64,000 bases of DNA from Anaerococcus vaginalis (GTDB taxonomy: Bacteria; Bacillota; Clostridia; Tissierellales; Peptoniphilaceae). The translations under genes and the position numbers were made by a program. Shown one piece after another: positions 31,837 through 41,680 of the stretch. How positions within the stretch are numbered: position 1 is the first letter of the stretch; each line of letters begins with the position of its first letter. The notes below the pieces were generated by a model. It was not told where the DNA came from. It searched no databases and was given only the letters and a program-made list of their open reading frames with translations. The stretch covers positions 1 through 64,000 of the forward strand of contig JAGZMY010000010.1 in NCBI GenBank assembly GCA_018363915.1, in the 5' to 3' direction.

Positions 31837-33161
31837 TGGAAGAAAATCTTAGGCAAATGCCTAGTGATATTTCTTCAGAGATGGCCATAATTGGTTGTAT
31901 AATTACAAAAAGTGAAACCATAGATCAGGCTATACAATTAGTAAAGCCTTATGAGTTTTATGATTCAAGATGCCAAAGAATTTATAAGACTTTAGTTAAT
32001 ATGTATCAAAAAGATATAAAAATAGATGAAGTAAGTCTTATATCAAAATTAAAATCAGAAAACATCTTGGAGGAAGTTGGAGGAGAGCAGTTTATTGTAG
32101 AGATAACACTCTCCTCATTTTATACTCCAAATATGGATCAATACTGTGAGAATGTCAAAGAAAAAGCTCTCCTTAGAGCATTAATCGGTGCGTGTGATGA
32201 AATAGTTGGAAAATCTTACGAACAAAAAAAAGATGCTAAAGAAGTTATAGAAATGGCAGAATCAAAAATTTTTGAAATAAGCCAAAAAAATCTTGATAAG
32301 GGCCTTGTAAGAGTTTCTGAAACTATGGATGAAACAATAAAACAACTTGAACTTTTAAGTCTAAATGAAGGAAAAATAACTGGAGTTACGACAGGAATTT
32401 CAAGTGTTGATGATAAACTATCAGGTCTTCAAAATTCCCAATTAATTTTACTTGCAGCAAGACCTGCAATGGGAAAAACTGCTCTTGGTCTTACTATGGC
32501 ATGGAATGCAGCAAACGCTGGCAAATCTGTTGCATTTTTTTCATTAGAAATGTCAACTTATCAATTAAATCAAAGATTAATTTCTATGGTTTCAATGATT
32601 GATCTTGAAAAAATAATTACAGGAAATTTGGAAGCTGACGAATGGATTGAAATTATAAATGCAATTACAAAAATAAAAGAAAAAGAAATTTACGTCGATG
32701 AAACTGCAGGAATTACTTTGTCAGAGCTTAGAAGTAAATGTAAAAGATTAAAGGCAGAAGAAGGACTTGATTTAATTGTAATTGATTATTTGCAACTTAT
32801 GACTGGCGAGGGAAGATTTGATAATAGGCAACAAGAAATTGCACAAATTTCTAGAGGCTTAAAATCTTTGTCAAAAGAAATAAATTGCCCAGTTTTATCA
32901 CTTGCCCAACTATCTCGTGAGGCTGACAAAAGATCTGATCATAAGCCAATTTTATCAGATCTTCGTGAATCAGGAGCAATCGAGCAAGATGCAGATGTTG
33001 TTATGCTTTTGTATAGGGAAGATTATTATGACGTAGATGATAATCCTAATGTAGCAAAAGTAATTTTGGCAAAACACAGAAATGGTCCAACTGGTCTTAT
33101 GGAATTATTTTTCCACAAACAATGCACAACTTTTAAAGACCTAAGTCATGATGAAAAATAA
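31836..33161 (+). CDS. dnaB: Replicative DNA helicase DnaB
   Basis: Hexameric helicase at the replication fork (DnaC in Bacillus naming). The N-terminal primase-interaction domain (SDISSEMAIIGCIIT...) is followed by the RecA-like domain with Walker A ARPAMGKTA, the ATPase Glu region FSLEMS, Walker B LIVIDYLQLM and QLSREADKR. Length 441 aa is typical. It starts at the last base of the rplI stop and is followed by genes for its loader system (dnaD, dnaI). Confidence 0.97.
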   Translation: MEENLRQMPSDISSEMAIIGCIITKSETIDQAIQLVKPYEFYDSRCQRIYKTLVNMYQKDIKIDEVSLISKLKSENILEEVGGEQFIVEITLSSFYTPNMDQYCENVKEKALLRALIGACDEIVGKSYEQKKDAKEVIEMAESKIFEISQKNLDKGLVRVSETMDETIKQLELLSLNEGKITGVTTGISSVDDKLSGLQNSQLILLAARPAMGKTALGLTMAWNAANAGKSVAFFSLEMSTYQLNQRLISMVSMIDLEKIITGNLEADEWIEIINAITKIKEKEIYVDETAGITLSELRSKCKRLKAEEGLDLIVIDYLQLMTGEGRFDNRQQEIAQISRGLKSLSKEINCPVLSLAQLSREADKRSDHKPILSDLRESGAIEQDADVVMLLYREDYYDVDDNPNVAKVILAKHRNGPTGLMELFFHKQCTTFKDLSHDEK

Positions 33162-33726
33162 AATGAAAATAATAGGAAAAGACGATAAGATATATTTAAA
33201 AAAATTAGACTTAGATGATGCTTATGATTTAAGAAAATGGTCAATGAATGATGATGAAAGATTAAAAGGCTATAATTATGGAAATTTTTCTCAAATTGAT
33301 TGCGAAGTTTGGTTTATGAATGTAAATATTTATAGAAAAAGATATTTTGCAGTAAGAAAAATTGACGATGATAGTTTTATTGCCTTTATAGGTCTAAAAA
33401 ATTATAATCCGATTCTAAGAAAAAGTGAATTGGGAATTGTTTTTGATCCACAATATACTTCAAGAGGTTATGGTTTTAAGGCTATGAAAATCTTACTTGA
33501 TTATTATTTTGAGGATTTAAAATTTAATGAACTTTATCTTGATGTAAATAATTTTAATAAAAGAGCGATTTCTTTGTATGAAAAATTAGGATTTAAAAAA
33601 TGTGGTGATACAATAGAAATTTTTGAAAATCAAGAAATATATCCTGACGACAAATATTTTTTAATGAAAAATGGCAAAATTTATAGTTTTATTACAAAAA
33701 TGAAAATAAGAAAAGATGGAAGGTAA
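33148..33726 (+). CDS. GNAT-family N-acetyltransferase
   Basis: A 192-aa acetyltransferase of the RimJ/RimL-like type. The acetyl-CoA-binding motif A is visible as LGIVFDPQYTSRGYGFKAMK (R/Q-x-x-G-x-G/A variant), and motif B as NNFNKRAISLYEKLGFKK. Start codons at 33148, 33151 and 33163 are all possible; the first overlaps the dnaB stop. The acceptor is unknown. It is embedded in the replication operon, which may be only positional. Confidence 0.85.
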   Translation: MMKNKMKIIGKDDKIYLKKLDLDDAYDLRKWSMNDDERLKGYNYGNFSQIDCEVWFMNVNIYRKRYFAVRKIDDDSFIAFIGLKNYNPILRKSELGIVFDPQYTSRGYGFKAMKILLDYYFEDLKFNELYLDVNNFNKRAISLYEKLGFKKCGDTIEIFENQEIYPDDKYFLMKNGKIYSFITKMKIRKDGR

Positions 33727-33730
33727 TAAT

Positions 33731-34477
33731 TTGGAATTTAAAATTCAAAATTTAAGTTTGGATATGGGAGAAACATCATTTGAAAATATGTTTTTAAATA
33801 CATACGTACCCATGGCAGACGGAGATAGCCTAAAAGTTTTTTTGCTTTTATATAAGGATTTAAAATCTAGTGGAGAAGTTGATTTAGAAAAAATAAAAAG
33901 ACAACTTGCCTTTGATGATGAAAAAATGAACGAAATAATTTCATATTGGACAAATATGGGAGTATTTAGGAAAAAAGATAGGGGCGATGGGACTTTTTAT
34001 CTTGAAATAATTTCTCTAAGACAAGCTTATTTTGGAAATTCAAAGGCAAATGCAAGCGAAAATATGCTTGATACTTCAAAAAGAAAATCTGTAATGTTTA
34101 ATCAGGTTGAAAGAATTATTCAAAGACAGCTTACTCCACAGGATATTAGAAGGATTCACGAAACTTTAGATGAATATAAACAAGATCCTGAGCTTGTTAC
34201 AGAAGCTTTTAGGCAAGCAAAAGAAGTAAACAATGTTGATGTAAAATATGTAATGGGATTTTTAAAAACTTGGAGAGATCAAAGTATTTTTTCCTTAAAT
34301 GACTTAAAAATAAAAGAAGAAAGAGCGAAATTAATGAGAGAAAAATCTCCTAGAAAATATAAGAGTGCAAAAAAAGTTTATAGGTCAAAAAATAAAAATC
34401 CAAATGAAAAATCTTATGCCCAAAAGGCTAGGGAAGAAAGATTTAAAAAAATTCTTGAAGGAGGGGATATAAGATGA
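33731..34477 (+). CDS. dnaD: DnaD-domain replication initiation protein
   Basis: A primosome protein that remodels DNA and helps recruit the DnaB helicase. An N-terminal winged-helix-like region (MEFKIQNLSLDMGETSFENM..., YVPMADGDSLKVFLLLYKDL) precedes the DnaD/DnaB2 domain near residues 125-195 (QLTPQDIRRIHETLDEY..., VKYVMGFLKTW). The tail is Lys/Arg-rich. The TTG at 33731 is chosen because GGAAGG lies seven bases upstream and it gives the family N-terminus; an ATG at 33716 is in frame. It overlaps dnaI by four bases. Confidence 0.9.
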   Translation: MEFKIQNLSLDMGETSFENMFLNTYVPMADGDSLKVFLLLYKDLKSSGEVDLEKIKRQLAFDDEKMNEIISYWTNMGVFRKKDRGDGTFYLEIISLRQAYFGNSKANASENMLDTSKRKSVMFNQVERIIQRQLTPQDIRRIHETLDEYKQDPELVTEAFRQAKEVNNVDVKYVMGFLKTWRDQSIFSLNDLKIKEERAKLMREKSPRKYKSAKKVYRSKNKNPNEKSYAQKAREERFKKILEGGDIR

Positions 34478-35433
34478 GTCCCAATGACAATATTTCAAGA
34501 ATAATTGAAAAAAGAAGAATAAAAAATAAAGAAGAACAAGAAAAAAGAAAAAAAGAAATCTACGAAAAATTCCCAAGAATTAAAGTCATTGACAAAACCA
34601 TTGCATCGCTTGGGCAAATGGCAATAACAAAGGCTCAAGAAGGAATTAATGTAGATGAATTAAAGAAAAAATTAAAAGAGCTTGATAGGCAAAAGGAAGA
34701 AATTTTACTTGAAAATTCTTACCCAAAAGACTATTTGAAAATCCATTATCATTGTGATATATGTAAGGATACAGGTTTTGTAAATACACAAATTTGTAGG
34801 TGTAGAAAAAAACTTATAATAGAGAAAAAATATTCCCAATCAAATATTAGTAGGCTTGTTCAAAGAGAAAATTTTAGAACATTTAACGCAAATTTATATT
34901 CAAAAAATCTTTACAAAGATTATCCAATTAGTCCCTACGAAAACATAATTAGAATTCAAAATGATGCAAAAATGTATGTTGAAAATTTCTCAAAAAATTA
35001 TAAAAATCTTTATATATTTGGAGATGTTGGAAGGGGCAAAACTTTTTTGATAAATTCTATTGCCAAGGAAATTTTGGATAGAAATTATTCAGTTATTTAT
35101 CTTACAGCTACAAAATTATTTTCTTTTATGAATGATTATTTGTATGCCTTTTCTGAAAGAAAAGAGGAATTAAAAGAAAGATATGATTTGATTTTTGAAT
35201 CTGACCTTTTGATAATTGATGATTTGGGAAGTGAAAATGACAGAAATTCTAACGAAACAAATCTTTTTGAAATAGTTAATGATAGGATGATTAACAAAAA
35301 ACCAATTATTTTTTCATCAAATTATTCTGAAGATGAGCTAATGGAGTTTTATGGAGATAGGATTTTTTCAAGAATTATTGGTTCAAGCCATGTAATGGAA
35401 ATTTTTGGAGAAGATTTAAGACTTTTATTTTAG
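34474..35433 (+). CDS. dnaI: Helicase loader, DnaI/DnaC-like AAA+ ATPase
   Basis: Loads the replicative helicase. The N-terminal half is a coiled region followed by a zinc site, CDIC...CRC (C94, C97, C108, C110), as in DnaI. The C-terminal AAA+ module has Walker A GDVGRGKT (183-190), Walker B LLIIDDLGSE (about 228-237) and the sensor-1 stretch PIIFSSN. Length 319 aa fits. The neighbours dnaB and dnaD support the role. Confidence 0.93.
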   Translation: MSPNDNISRIIEKRRIKNKEEQEKRKKEIYEKFPRIKVIDKTIASLGQMAITKAQEGINVDELKKKLKELDRQKEEILLENSYPKDYLKIHYHCDICKDTGFVNTQICRCRKKLIIEKKYSQSNISRLVQRENFRTFNANLYSKNLYKDYPISPYENIIRIQNDAKMYVENFSKNYKNLYIFGDVGRGKTFLINSIAKEILDRNYSVIYLTATKLFSFMNDYLYAFSERKEELKERYDLIFESDLLIIDDLGSENDRNSNETNLFEIVNDRMINKKPIIFSSNYSEDELMEFYGDRIFSRIIGSSHVMEIFGEDLRLLF

Positions 35434-35442
35434 GAGTAAAAT

Positions 35443-36105
35443 ATGCTTTTAGTAGATCGTGAAACCATGCAAAATATTGACAGTTACGCTATAAATGAGA
35501 TTAAAATTCCATCTTTGTGTTTGGTTGAAAGAGCAGCACTTTCTGTGATGGAAAATATTAATCTTGAAATTAGACACTCTTTTGCTCTTATTGTTTCTTG
35601 TGGAAACAACGGAGCAGATGGACTTGCTCTTGCTAGAAATTTACTTGCTCTTTCTAAAGATTGTGATATTTATATTATTGGAAATAAAAACAAGGCAAGC
35701 AAAGATTTTATAATAAATTATAATGCTTGTAAAAATCTTACAAAAAATATTTATTCAATTGAAACAATTGAAGATATGAATTTTTTGAGAAAAAATCTTG
35801 ATAGGGTAAATACGATTGTTGATGGGATATTTGGAACTGGTTTAAATAGACCTGTTTCTGGAATTTATGCAAATATAATTGATTTGATAAATGAAAAAAA
35901 TATTTACACGATTTCAATTGATTTGCCATCAGGCTTTGATGCAAACGGCGAAAATAATTATGGATCTTATGTTGATAGCGACTTAATTGTTTGTATGCAA
36001 ATTTTAAAAAAAGGTCTTTATGAAGATAATTATTTTAGGGATAAAACTGTAGTTTGTGATATAGGACTTCCTCAAATTGCTATTGAAAAATTTGTTAATG
36101 TTTGA
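35443..36105 (+). CDS. nnrE: NAD(P)H-hydrate epimerase (YjeF N-terminal domain)
   Basis: Interconverts R- and S-forms of damaged hydrated NAD(P)H so that the dehydratase can repair them. Motifs: SCGNNGADGLALARNLL, DGIFGTGLNRPVSGIY and IDLPSGFDANG. The 220 aa correspond to the epimerase domain alone; the kinase/dehydratase half (NnrD), fused in many bacteria, is absent here and must be elsewhere if present. GGAGTAAAAT precedes the ATG. It ends the dnaB operon. Confidence 0.9.
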   Translation: MLLVDRETMQNIDSYAINEIKIPSLCLVERAALSVMENINLEIRHSFALIVSCGNNGADGLALARNLLALSKDCDIYIIGNKNKASKDFIINYNACKNLTKNIYSIETIEDMNFLRKNLDRVNTIVDGIFGTGLNRPVSGIYANIIDLINEKNIYTISIDLPSGFDANGENNYGSYVDSDLIVCMQILKKGLYEDNYFRDKTVVCDIGLPQIAIEKFVNV

Positions 36106-36139
36106 AAAAAATAAAAATAAAAGTATATTACTATTAATT

Positions 36140-36322
36140 GAATAAAGCTGTGATGAGAAGTAGTAATTAAAAATAACCTTTAGAGAGAAGATGGTTGGTG
36201 AAAATCTTTGGCGAAAGTTAATGAATCCGTCTTTGAGCTTATAAATTTAAAGTGAATGAATTTATTTCATTAAATTGGGTGGTACCGCGATAATCTCGTC
36301 CCTTTTGGGATGAGATTTTTTT
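36140..36322 (+). ncRNA. T-box riboswitch with a serine (TCC) specifier
   Basis: Leader of serS. GAAGTAGTAATT and AGAGAGAAGATGGTTGGTGA form the 5' part of stem I. The 3' side reads ATGAA-TCC-GTCTTTGAGC with specifier TCC (36226-36228). The T-box is GGGTGGTACCGCG (36278-36289) and the terminator is AATCTCGTCCC/GGGATGAGATT with seven T (36292-36322). It senses uncharged tRNA-Ser and raises synthetase expression. Confidence 0.93.
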
Positions 36323-36346
36323 ATTGTAAAAAAATTAGGAGGAAAT

Positions 36347-37639
36347 ATGTTAGACATAAAATTTGTAAGAGAAAACCCAGATTTCGTAAAAGAAAATATC
36401 AAGAAAAAATTTCAAGATGAAAAATTAGTTTTGGTTGATGAAGTAATCGAGCTTGATGAAAAATTAAGAGATGTAAAAACAGAGGGAGACAATTTAAGAG
36501 CAAAAAGAAATAAAACTTCAAAACAAATTGGTGCTCTTATGGGCCAAGGAAAAAAAGATGAAGCTGAAAAAGTAAAAGAAGAAGTTTCTGATATTAACGA
36601 TAGACTTGTTCAAATCGAAGAAGATACAAGAAAATTCCAAGACCAATTAAAAGAAAAAATGCAAGTTATCCCACAAATAATTGACGATTCAGTTCCAATA
36701 GGAAAAGATGACAGCGAAAATGTAGAAATTGAAAGATTTGGCGAAAATGTAACTCCAGATTTTGAAGTTCCTTATCACGTTGATATTATGGAAAGCTTTA
36801 ATGGAATTGATTTAGATTCTGCAAGGGATACATCAGGAGCAGGTTTTTATTATTTAAAAGGAGATATTGCAAGACTTCATTCAGCAATTCTTTCTTATGC
36901 AAGAGATTTTATGATTGACAAGGGATATGAATATCACATTCCACCATTTATGATTAGATCTGATGTTGTTACAGGCGTTATGAGCTTTGCTGAAATGGAA
37001 GATATGATGTATAAAATCGAAGGCGAAGATTTATATTTAATCGGAACAAGTGAGCACTCAATGATTGGTAAATTTATAAATTCAATCACAGATGAAAACG
37101 AAATGCCACTAAGAATGACATCATATTCTCCTTGTTTTAGAAAAGAAGTTGGAGCTCACGGAATTGAAGAGCGTGGAGTTTATAGAATCCACCAATTTGA
37201 AAAGCAAGAAATGGTTATAATTTGTAAACCAGAAGATTCAAAGAAATTTTACGATGAATTATGGAAAAATACAGTAGAATTTTTTAGATCATTAGAAATT
37301 CCTGTAAGAACACTCGAATGTTGTTCAGGAGACTTGGCAGATTTAAAAGTAAAATCTTGTGATGTTGAAGCATGGAGCCCAAGACAAGGAAAATATTTTG
37401 AAGTTGGTTCATGTTCAAATCTTGGAGATGCTCAAGCAAGAAGACTTAAAATAAGATTAAGAGGAGAAAAAGGAAATTATTTTGCTCACACATTAAATAA
37501 CACAGTAGTAGCTCCTCCAAGAATGTTAATTGCATTTTTAGAAAACTTATTACAAGAAGACGGGACAGTAAAAATTCCAAAACCATTACAAATGTATATG
37601 GGCGGAATGGAAAAACTTGTTCCAAAAAATAAAAAATAA
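36347..37639 (+). CDS. serS: Seryl-tRNA synthetase
   Basis: Class II synthetase that charges tRNA-Ser. An N-terminal coiled-coil arm (about 30-105) precedes the catalytic core. Motif 2 is SYSPCFRKEVGAHG...GVYRIHQFEKQE and motif 3 is NNTVVAPPRMLIAFLEN. Length 430 aa is normal. A T-box leader with a serine specifier lies upstream, and AGGAGG precedes the ATG. Confidence 0.98.
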   Translation: MLDIKFVRENPDFVKENIKKKFQDEKLVLVDEVIELDEKLRDVKTEGDNLRAKRNKTSKQIGALMGQGKKDEAEKVKEEVSDINDRLVQIEEDTRKFQDQLKEKMQVIPQIIDDSVPIGKDDSENVEIERFGENVTPDFEVPYHVDIMESFNGIDLDSARDTSGAGFYYLKGDIARLHSAILSYARDFMIDKGYEYHIPPFMIRSDVVTGVMSFAEMEDMMYKIEGEDLYLIGTSEHSMIGKFINSITDENEMPLRMTSYSPCFRKEVGAHGIEERGVYRIHQFEKQEMVIICKPEDSKKFYDELWKNTVEFFRSLEIPVRTLECCSGDLADLKVKSCDVEAWSPRQGKYFEVGSCSNLGDAQARRLKIRLRGEKGNYFAHTLNNTVVAPPRMLIAFLENLLQEDGTVKIPKPLQMYMGGMEKLVPKNKK

Positions 37640-37657
37640 ATATTAAGATTTTGAATT

Positions 37658-37696
37658 AGGAAGGCAGTAGAGTTAAGTAGAAAATTTATCTTTGCT
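37658..37696 (+). terminator. Probable terminator of serS
   Basis: AGGAAGGCAG and CTGTCCT can pair imperfectly across an AT-rich loop and are followed by TTTTTT. Confidence 0.5.
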
Positions 37697-37880
37697 GTCC
37701 TTTTTTATTTTGAATTTTAAAATAAAAAATTTTACTAGAAATTAAATAAAAAATTATATTAGGAGTTAAATAGAAATTTTTAAAAAGATATTGATAATGA
37801 TTACGATTTTCTTTATAATAAAATTACAATATAAATCAAGAATAAAAACTCAAAAATTTTTCATAATGAGGGGAAATAAT

Positions 37881-38135
37881 ATGAATTTTGAAAAGTTAAA
37901 GGATAATTTATACTATAAAACTATAAGGGCGATTTTCGCTATAGCTATGATTTTCATTATAGTTAGTTCTTATTTTGGATATAATGTGCCTGAAAATTTA
38001 GCTAAGTTCATTATGCTTGTTTTTTATATTATATTTTTTGTAAATTTTGTTTTGGTATATAAAAACAAATCTTTATTTTGGAATTTACTTATAATTTGTG
38101 CTTCTATCTTTTCTATAATATCTATAATTTTTTAA
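37881..38135 (+). CDS. Small three-segment membrane protein, unknown function
   Basis: An 84-aa hydrophobic protein. Three probable membrane segments: about 15-33 (RAIFAIAMIFIIVSSYFGY), 38-57 (AKFIMLVFYIIFFVNFVLVY) and 62-83 (FWNLLIICASIFSIISIIF). I do not recognise the family. The ATG at 37881 is chosen for the GAGGGG nine bases upstream; an open frame extends further upstream but without a ribosome site. It is followed by a terminator and is probably monocistronic. Confidence 0.6.
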   Translation: MNFEKLKDNLYYKTIRAIFAIAMIFIIVSSYFGYNVPENLAKFIMLVFYIIFFVNFVLVYKNKSLFWNLLIICASIFSIISIIF

Positions 38136-38143
38136 AATATAAA

Positions 38144-38184
38144 CAAAAACTCTAAAGCTTTATTTAAAACTTTAGAGTTTTTTC
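38144..38184 (+). terminator. Bidirectional terminator
   Basis: AAAAACTCTAAAG pairs with CTTTAGAGTTTTTT. It separates the small membrane protein gene from the convergent 5-FTHF cyclo-ligase gene. Confidence 0.85.
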
Positions 38185-38185
38185 T

Positions 38186-38722
38186 TTAGAATATTTTTTT
38201 ATCTGTAATTATTAAATCTAATTTTTCATCAAAATTGTCGAAATTTAATTTGTAAGATTTATTTATTTGATAAAATAAACCGATGTAAAAGGACTTATGA
38301 TTTTTTATGTAATAATCATAATATCCTCCGCCGTAGCCAAGTCTAAATTTATTTTTGTCAAAGGAAAGTCCTGGGACTATTGTAAGGTCTATTTTTTCCA
38401 AACTTTTTTCAAGTTTTGATGTTTTTATTTTATATGCTCCATCTATAAGATCATCAAATGAAGTGAGCAAAACTGGAATCATTTCAGAATTTTTTATAAT
38501 TTTTGGTATATAAACTTCCTTTTTATCTAAAAATGCTTGTTTTATTATTTTTTTTGTATCAATTTCATCTTCTGTTGAATAATAAATAAAAATCGACTTG
38601 GCATTTTTATAATAAGGGATTTTTATAAGTTTATTTTTTATTTTTTCATCCCAATTTTTTTTATCGTTTTTTGGGATTTTTTTTCTGTTATTTATAAAAT
38701 AACGTCTTAGTTCTTTTTTCAT
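38186..38722 (-). CDS. 5-formyltetrahydrofolate cyclo-ligase
   Basis: Converts 5-formyl-THF to 5,10-methenyl-THF with ATP (MTHFS/FthC). The N-terminal LRRYFINNRKKIP is the substrate-binding helix, FIYYSTEDEIDTKKII a conserved strand-helix, and RLGYGGGYYDYYI the nucleotide-binding signature. Length 178 aa is normal. Transcribed alone on the minus strand downstream of the YihY/peptidase pair. Confidence 0.92.
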   Translation of the reverse strand: MKKELRRYFINNRKKIPKNDKKNWDEKIKNKLIKIPYYKNAKSIFIYYSTEDEIDTKKIIKQAFLDKKEVYIPKIIKNSEMIPVLLTSFDDLIDGAYKIKTSKLEKSLEKIDLTIVPGLSFDKNKFRLGYGGGYYDYYIKNHKSFYIGLFYQINKSYKLNFDNFDEKLDLIITDKKIF

Positions 38723-38777
38723 TAAATCACTCCAAAAGCTTTTATATTATGATTCAATAATTTTAAAATTTTTTTTC

Positions 38778-39659
38778 TTAATTTAATCCTGTAAATTTAT
38801 TTTTTGTTTTCATATAGGCTGCAATGATTTCTGCTCCCAAAATTATTGTCAATGAAAATAAAAGCATCCAAACTAATAAGGCTATAATTCCTGCCAAAGC
38901 TCCGTAAATAACAGACATATTGCTCATATTATTTAAGAAAAATGAATAGGCAAAGCTTGTTATGGTAATCATAATTGTTGTAGAAATTGAGCCTACAAAG
39001 GCGTCTTTGAAGCTTATTTTTATTGAATTATTGTAAGGCGCACACTTGTATAAAAGGCTTAGACCAAGAATTAAAATTATTGGCGGAAGTATTCCTGAAA
39101 CTAAATTGATTAGCCAAGTAAATTTTTCAAGAGAAAATGAAGAATTTACAAGTTGCAATACATTTTCTATTAAATTTAAAATTCCATTTGAATAAATTCT
39201 TAGCAAAAATAAAAATATTAGGATGAAAATAAGGATAAATGTATACAAAAATCCAAATATTTTATTTTTTATCATGGAATGATCGTCTTCAAGTCCGTAG
39301 GCTACATTTATTGCAAGAATTATTTTTGAAACTCCTTTTGATGCTGACCAAAGGGCAAATATCAATGTGATTGTAGAAAGTGTTGAAACTGATGATGAAT
39401 TAATGATTGATTTTACAAGCATCAAAATTACACCTCTTATTGTTTCTGGCAAAAGCTCAATAAATTCTACAATCACATCTTCGTTACCTTTCATATATTT
39501 TGTAACAAGATTTAATAAAACCAAAAGCATGGGAATTGCAGCTGACAAAAAATAATAGGAAAGAGAAGACGCCAAGGTCATAATATCGTGGGACTTTGCT
39601 CTTTCGATTAGGGTAAAAATAAATTTTTTTGTTTTTTTTGATTTTATTTTTCCTTTCAT
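38778..39659 (-). CDS. YihY/BrkB-family inner membrane protein
   Basis: A 293-aa protein with six predicted membrane segments. Family marks: LASSLSYYFLSAAIPMLLVL near the N-terminus, STITLIFALWSASKGVSKII in the middle, and YGALAGIIALLVWMLLFSLT near the end. YihY proteins are widespread; some were once called ribonuclease BN in error, and the function is not established. It overlaps the upstream peptidase gene by four bases, so the two are coupled. Confidence 0.9.
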   Translation of the reverse strand: MKGKIKSKKTKKFIFTLIERAKSHDIMTLASSLSYYFLSAAIPMLLVLLNLVTKYMKGNEDVIVEFIELLPETIRGVILMLVKSIINSSSVSTLSTITLIFALWSASKGVSKIILAINVAYGLEDDHSMIKNKIFGFLYTFILIFILIFLFLLRIYSNGILNLIENVLQLVNSSFSLEKFTWLINLVSGILPPIILILGLSLLYKCAPYNNSIKISFKDAFVGSISTTIMITITSFAYSFFLNNMSNMSVIYGALAGIIALLVWMLLFSLTIILGAEIIAAYMKTKNKFTGLN

Positions 39660-41566
39660 TTCAAGTACCCATCAAACCATTCTTTAATTTTTTCTAGTCT
39701 TTTTATTCTTGCTTTTGGCTTTCCAGATCTTGACAATTCGTGATTTTCTCCGTGAAAAATATACATTTTTGTATCAACGCCATTTTCTTTTATTCTTGTA
39801 TACATTTGAAGACCTTGCTCTAATGGACATCTATAATCTTCGTCAGAATGAATAAACATTGTTGGCGTTTTTACATTTTTTGCGTGTTTAATAGGAGATT
39901 GCTCCCACATTTTTTCTAAATTATCCCAAGGATCTGCCCCTGTTTGGTCAGGTGCAAAATAATATCCTATATCAGAAACTCCATAGAATGAAGTCCAATT
40001 TGAAATTGATCTTTGAGAATTTGCAGCCTTAAATCTGTTTGTGTGAGAAACAATCCAATTTGTCATAAATCCACCATAAGATCCGCCATAAACTCCCATA
40101 TTATTTTCATCAATTTGCGGATATTTTTTTATAGCCAAATCTGTAAAATTCATCAAATCTTCATAGTCAATAGTTCCATATTTTCCTCTAATATCAGAAT
40201 ATTTTACGCCGTTTCCGCTTGAACCGTGTGGATTTGTATAAATAATTATATATCCATCATTTGCAAAAACTTGGTGCTCGTGGTGGAAAATATTTGAAAA
40301 TTCTGTTTTTGGTCCGCCGTGGATTGATAAAATGGTAGGATATTTTTTATTTTTATCAAAATCTACTGGCAAAAGAACAAATCCTCTAATTTTATCGCCG
40401 TTTGATTCATAGAAAAATTCTTCAATTTTTCCAAGTGATGAATTTATTTTATTATCAAGTAAAATTTTGTTATTTTTCTTTTCTTTTAAGTGGGAAATTC
40501 TATTTTCTGTCATGGCAAAATAATAGATATTGTCATTTGCTATTGCAAAATCTTCAACACAACCAGAAATTTCAAGTTTTATATTTTCATTTTCATCTAT
40601 GGAATAAAGTCTTGATTCTTCTTTTTCTGTAACTACAAAATAAAATTTATTGTTTTTGTAAAAAAAAGTCCTATAAGCTTCATATCTTGCATCGCTTCCA
40701 ATAGAATTGCCAAAAGATTTATCAAAATCATCAGGACTTATTTTTTTATATTCTCCAGATAAATTGCCTTTGTAGATAAAGGCGTCTTCATTTATTCCGC
40801 CTTTTTTCATATCACTTGCGACAAAAATAATTTCATCTTTGTCATTAAAAAATAAATCATAATATGAAAATTCATTTTCGATTATAATTTTTTCTTCCTT
40901 ATTTTCTAAATCTAAAATTACTAAATCATCTCTAAGTCTTGAAATATTATTATCATTTTTTCCCAAAACTAGGGCTAATTTGTTTGCGTTTTTATTTATT
41001 GCAAAAGCATTTAGACTTTCATTTTCAAAATCTCTTATTTTTTGAAGACTTTTATCTTCCTTTTTGAAAAGGTAAAGACTTTGTTTTTGATTATTTATAT
41101 AACCTGTGCCATTAAACCAAAAAGGCAATTTGGTAACTTCCTTATAAAAAGAATTTTCCTTTTGTTTTTTCTTTTTGTCCTCACTTAATTTGTCAGACGC
41201 TTTTATCAAATAATATCCATTTTTTAAATCTTTGATATATGAAACATTTTTATCAATTTTAAATTCTAAACTTCCAACTCCCATTGACCTATCTTTTTTA
41301 TAAAAATAATCAAATTTATCGTCGGATTTTTCCTTGTAAATTAAATTATCATCTTCATCAAAAATAAAAATTCCAATATTTTTATTATCAGAAACTTTAT
41401 ATTTTTTATTTTTTTCTATATCAAAAAGATAAAGATAAGAATTGTATTTATTTTCATCTAAATTAGCATTTGTTTTTAAAAAAGCCAAATATTTTTCGTC
41501 ATTAGATATTTCAAGACTTGAATAAAAATCATAAGTTAAAATATCATTAATTTTTGTTTTTTCCAT
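39656..41566 (-). CDS. S9-family prolyl oligopeptidase-like peptidase
   Basis: A 636-aa cytosolic serine peptidase of the S9 (acylaminoacyl/dipeptidyl) type. The first 370 residues are a beta-propeller-like region; the last 260 are an alpha/beta hydrolase. The nucleophile Ser is in YGGSYGGFMT, the Asp in HSDEDYRCPLEQ and the His in GENHELSR. The preceding HGGP is the oxyanion element. The ATG at 41566 follows AGGAGG; an ATG at 41581 is in frame but lacks a ribosome site. It releases dipeptides or blocked residues from short peptides, fitting peptide-based nutrition. Confidence 0.93.
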   Translation of the reverse strand: MEKTKINDILTYDFYSSLEISNDEKYLAFLKTNANLDENKYNSYLYLFDIEKNKKYKVSDNKNIGIFIFDEDDNLIYKEKSDDKFDYFYKKDRSMGVGSLEFKIDKNVSYIKDLKNGYYLIKASDKLSEDKKKKQKENSFYKEVTKLPFWFNGTGYINNQKQSLYLFKKEDKSLQKIRDFENESLNAFAINKNANKLALVLGKNDNNISRLRDDLVILDLENKEEKIIIENEFSYYDLFFNDKDEIIFVASDMKKGGINEDAFIYKGNLSGEYKKISPDDFDKSFGNSIGSDARYEAYRTFFYKNNKFYFVVTEKEESRLYSIDENENIKLEISGCVEDFAIANDNIYYFAMTENRISHLKEKKNNKILLDNKINSSLGKIEEFFYESNGDKIRGFVLLPVDFDKNKKYPTILSIHGGPKTEFSNIFHHEHQVFANDGYIIIYTNPHGSSGNGVKYSDIRGKYGTIDYEDLMNFTDLAIKKYPQIDENNMGVYGGSYGGFMTNWIVSHTNRFKAANSQRSISNWTSFYGVSDIGYYFAPDQTGADPWDNLEKMWEQSPIKHAKNVKTPTMFIHSDEDYRCPLEQGLQMYTRIKENGVDTKMYIFHGENHELSRSGKPKARIKRLEKIKEWFDGYLK

Positions 41567-41680
41567 TTTTCCTCCTTGCATTTATCTCATTATACAATAA
41601 ATTTTAATAAAGAAAAAACTAAAGGTTTACATTAAACTTACGGGGGTATATATATAATATCAAAATGACGGAGGTTCAAT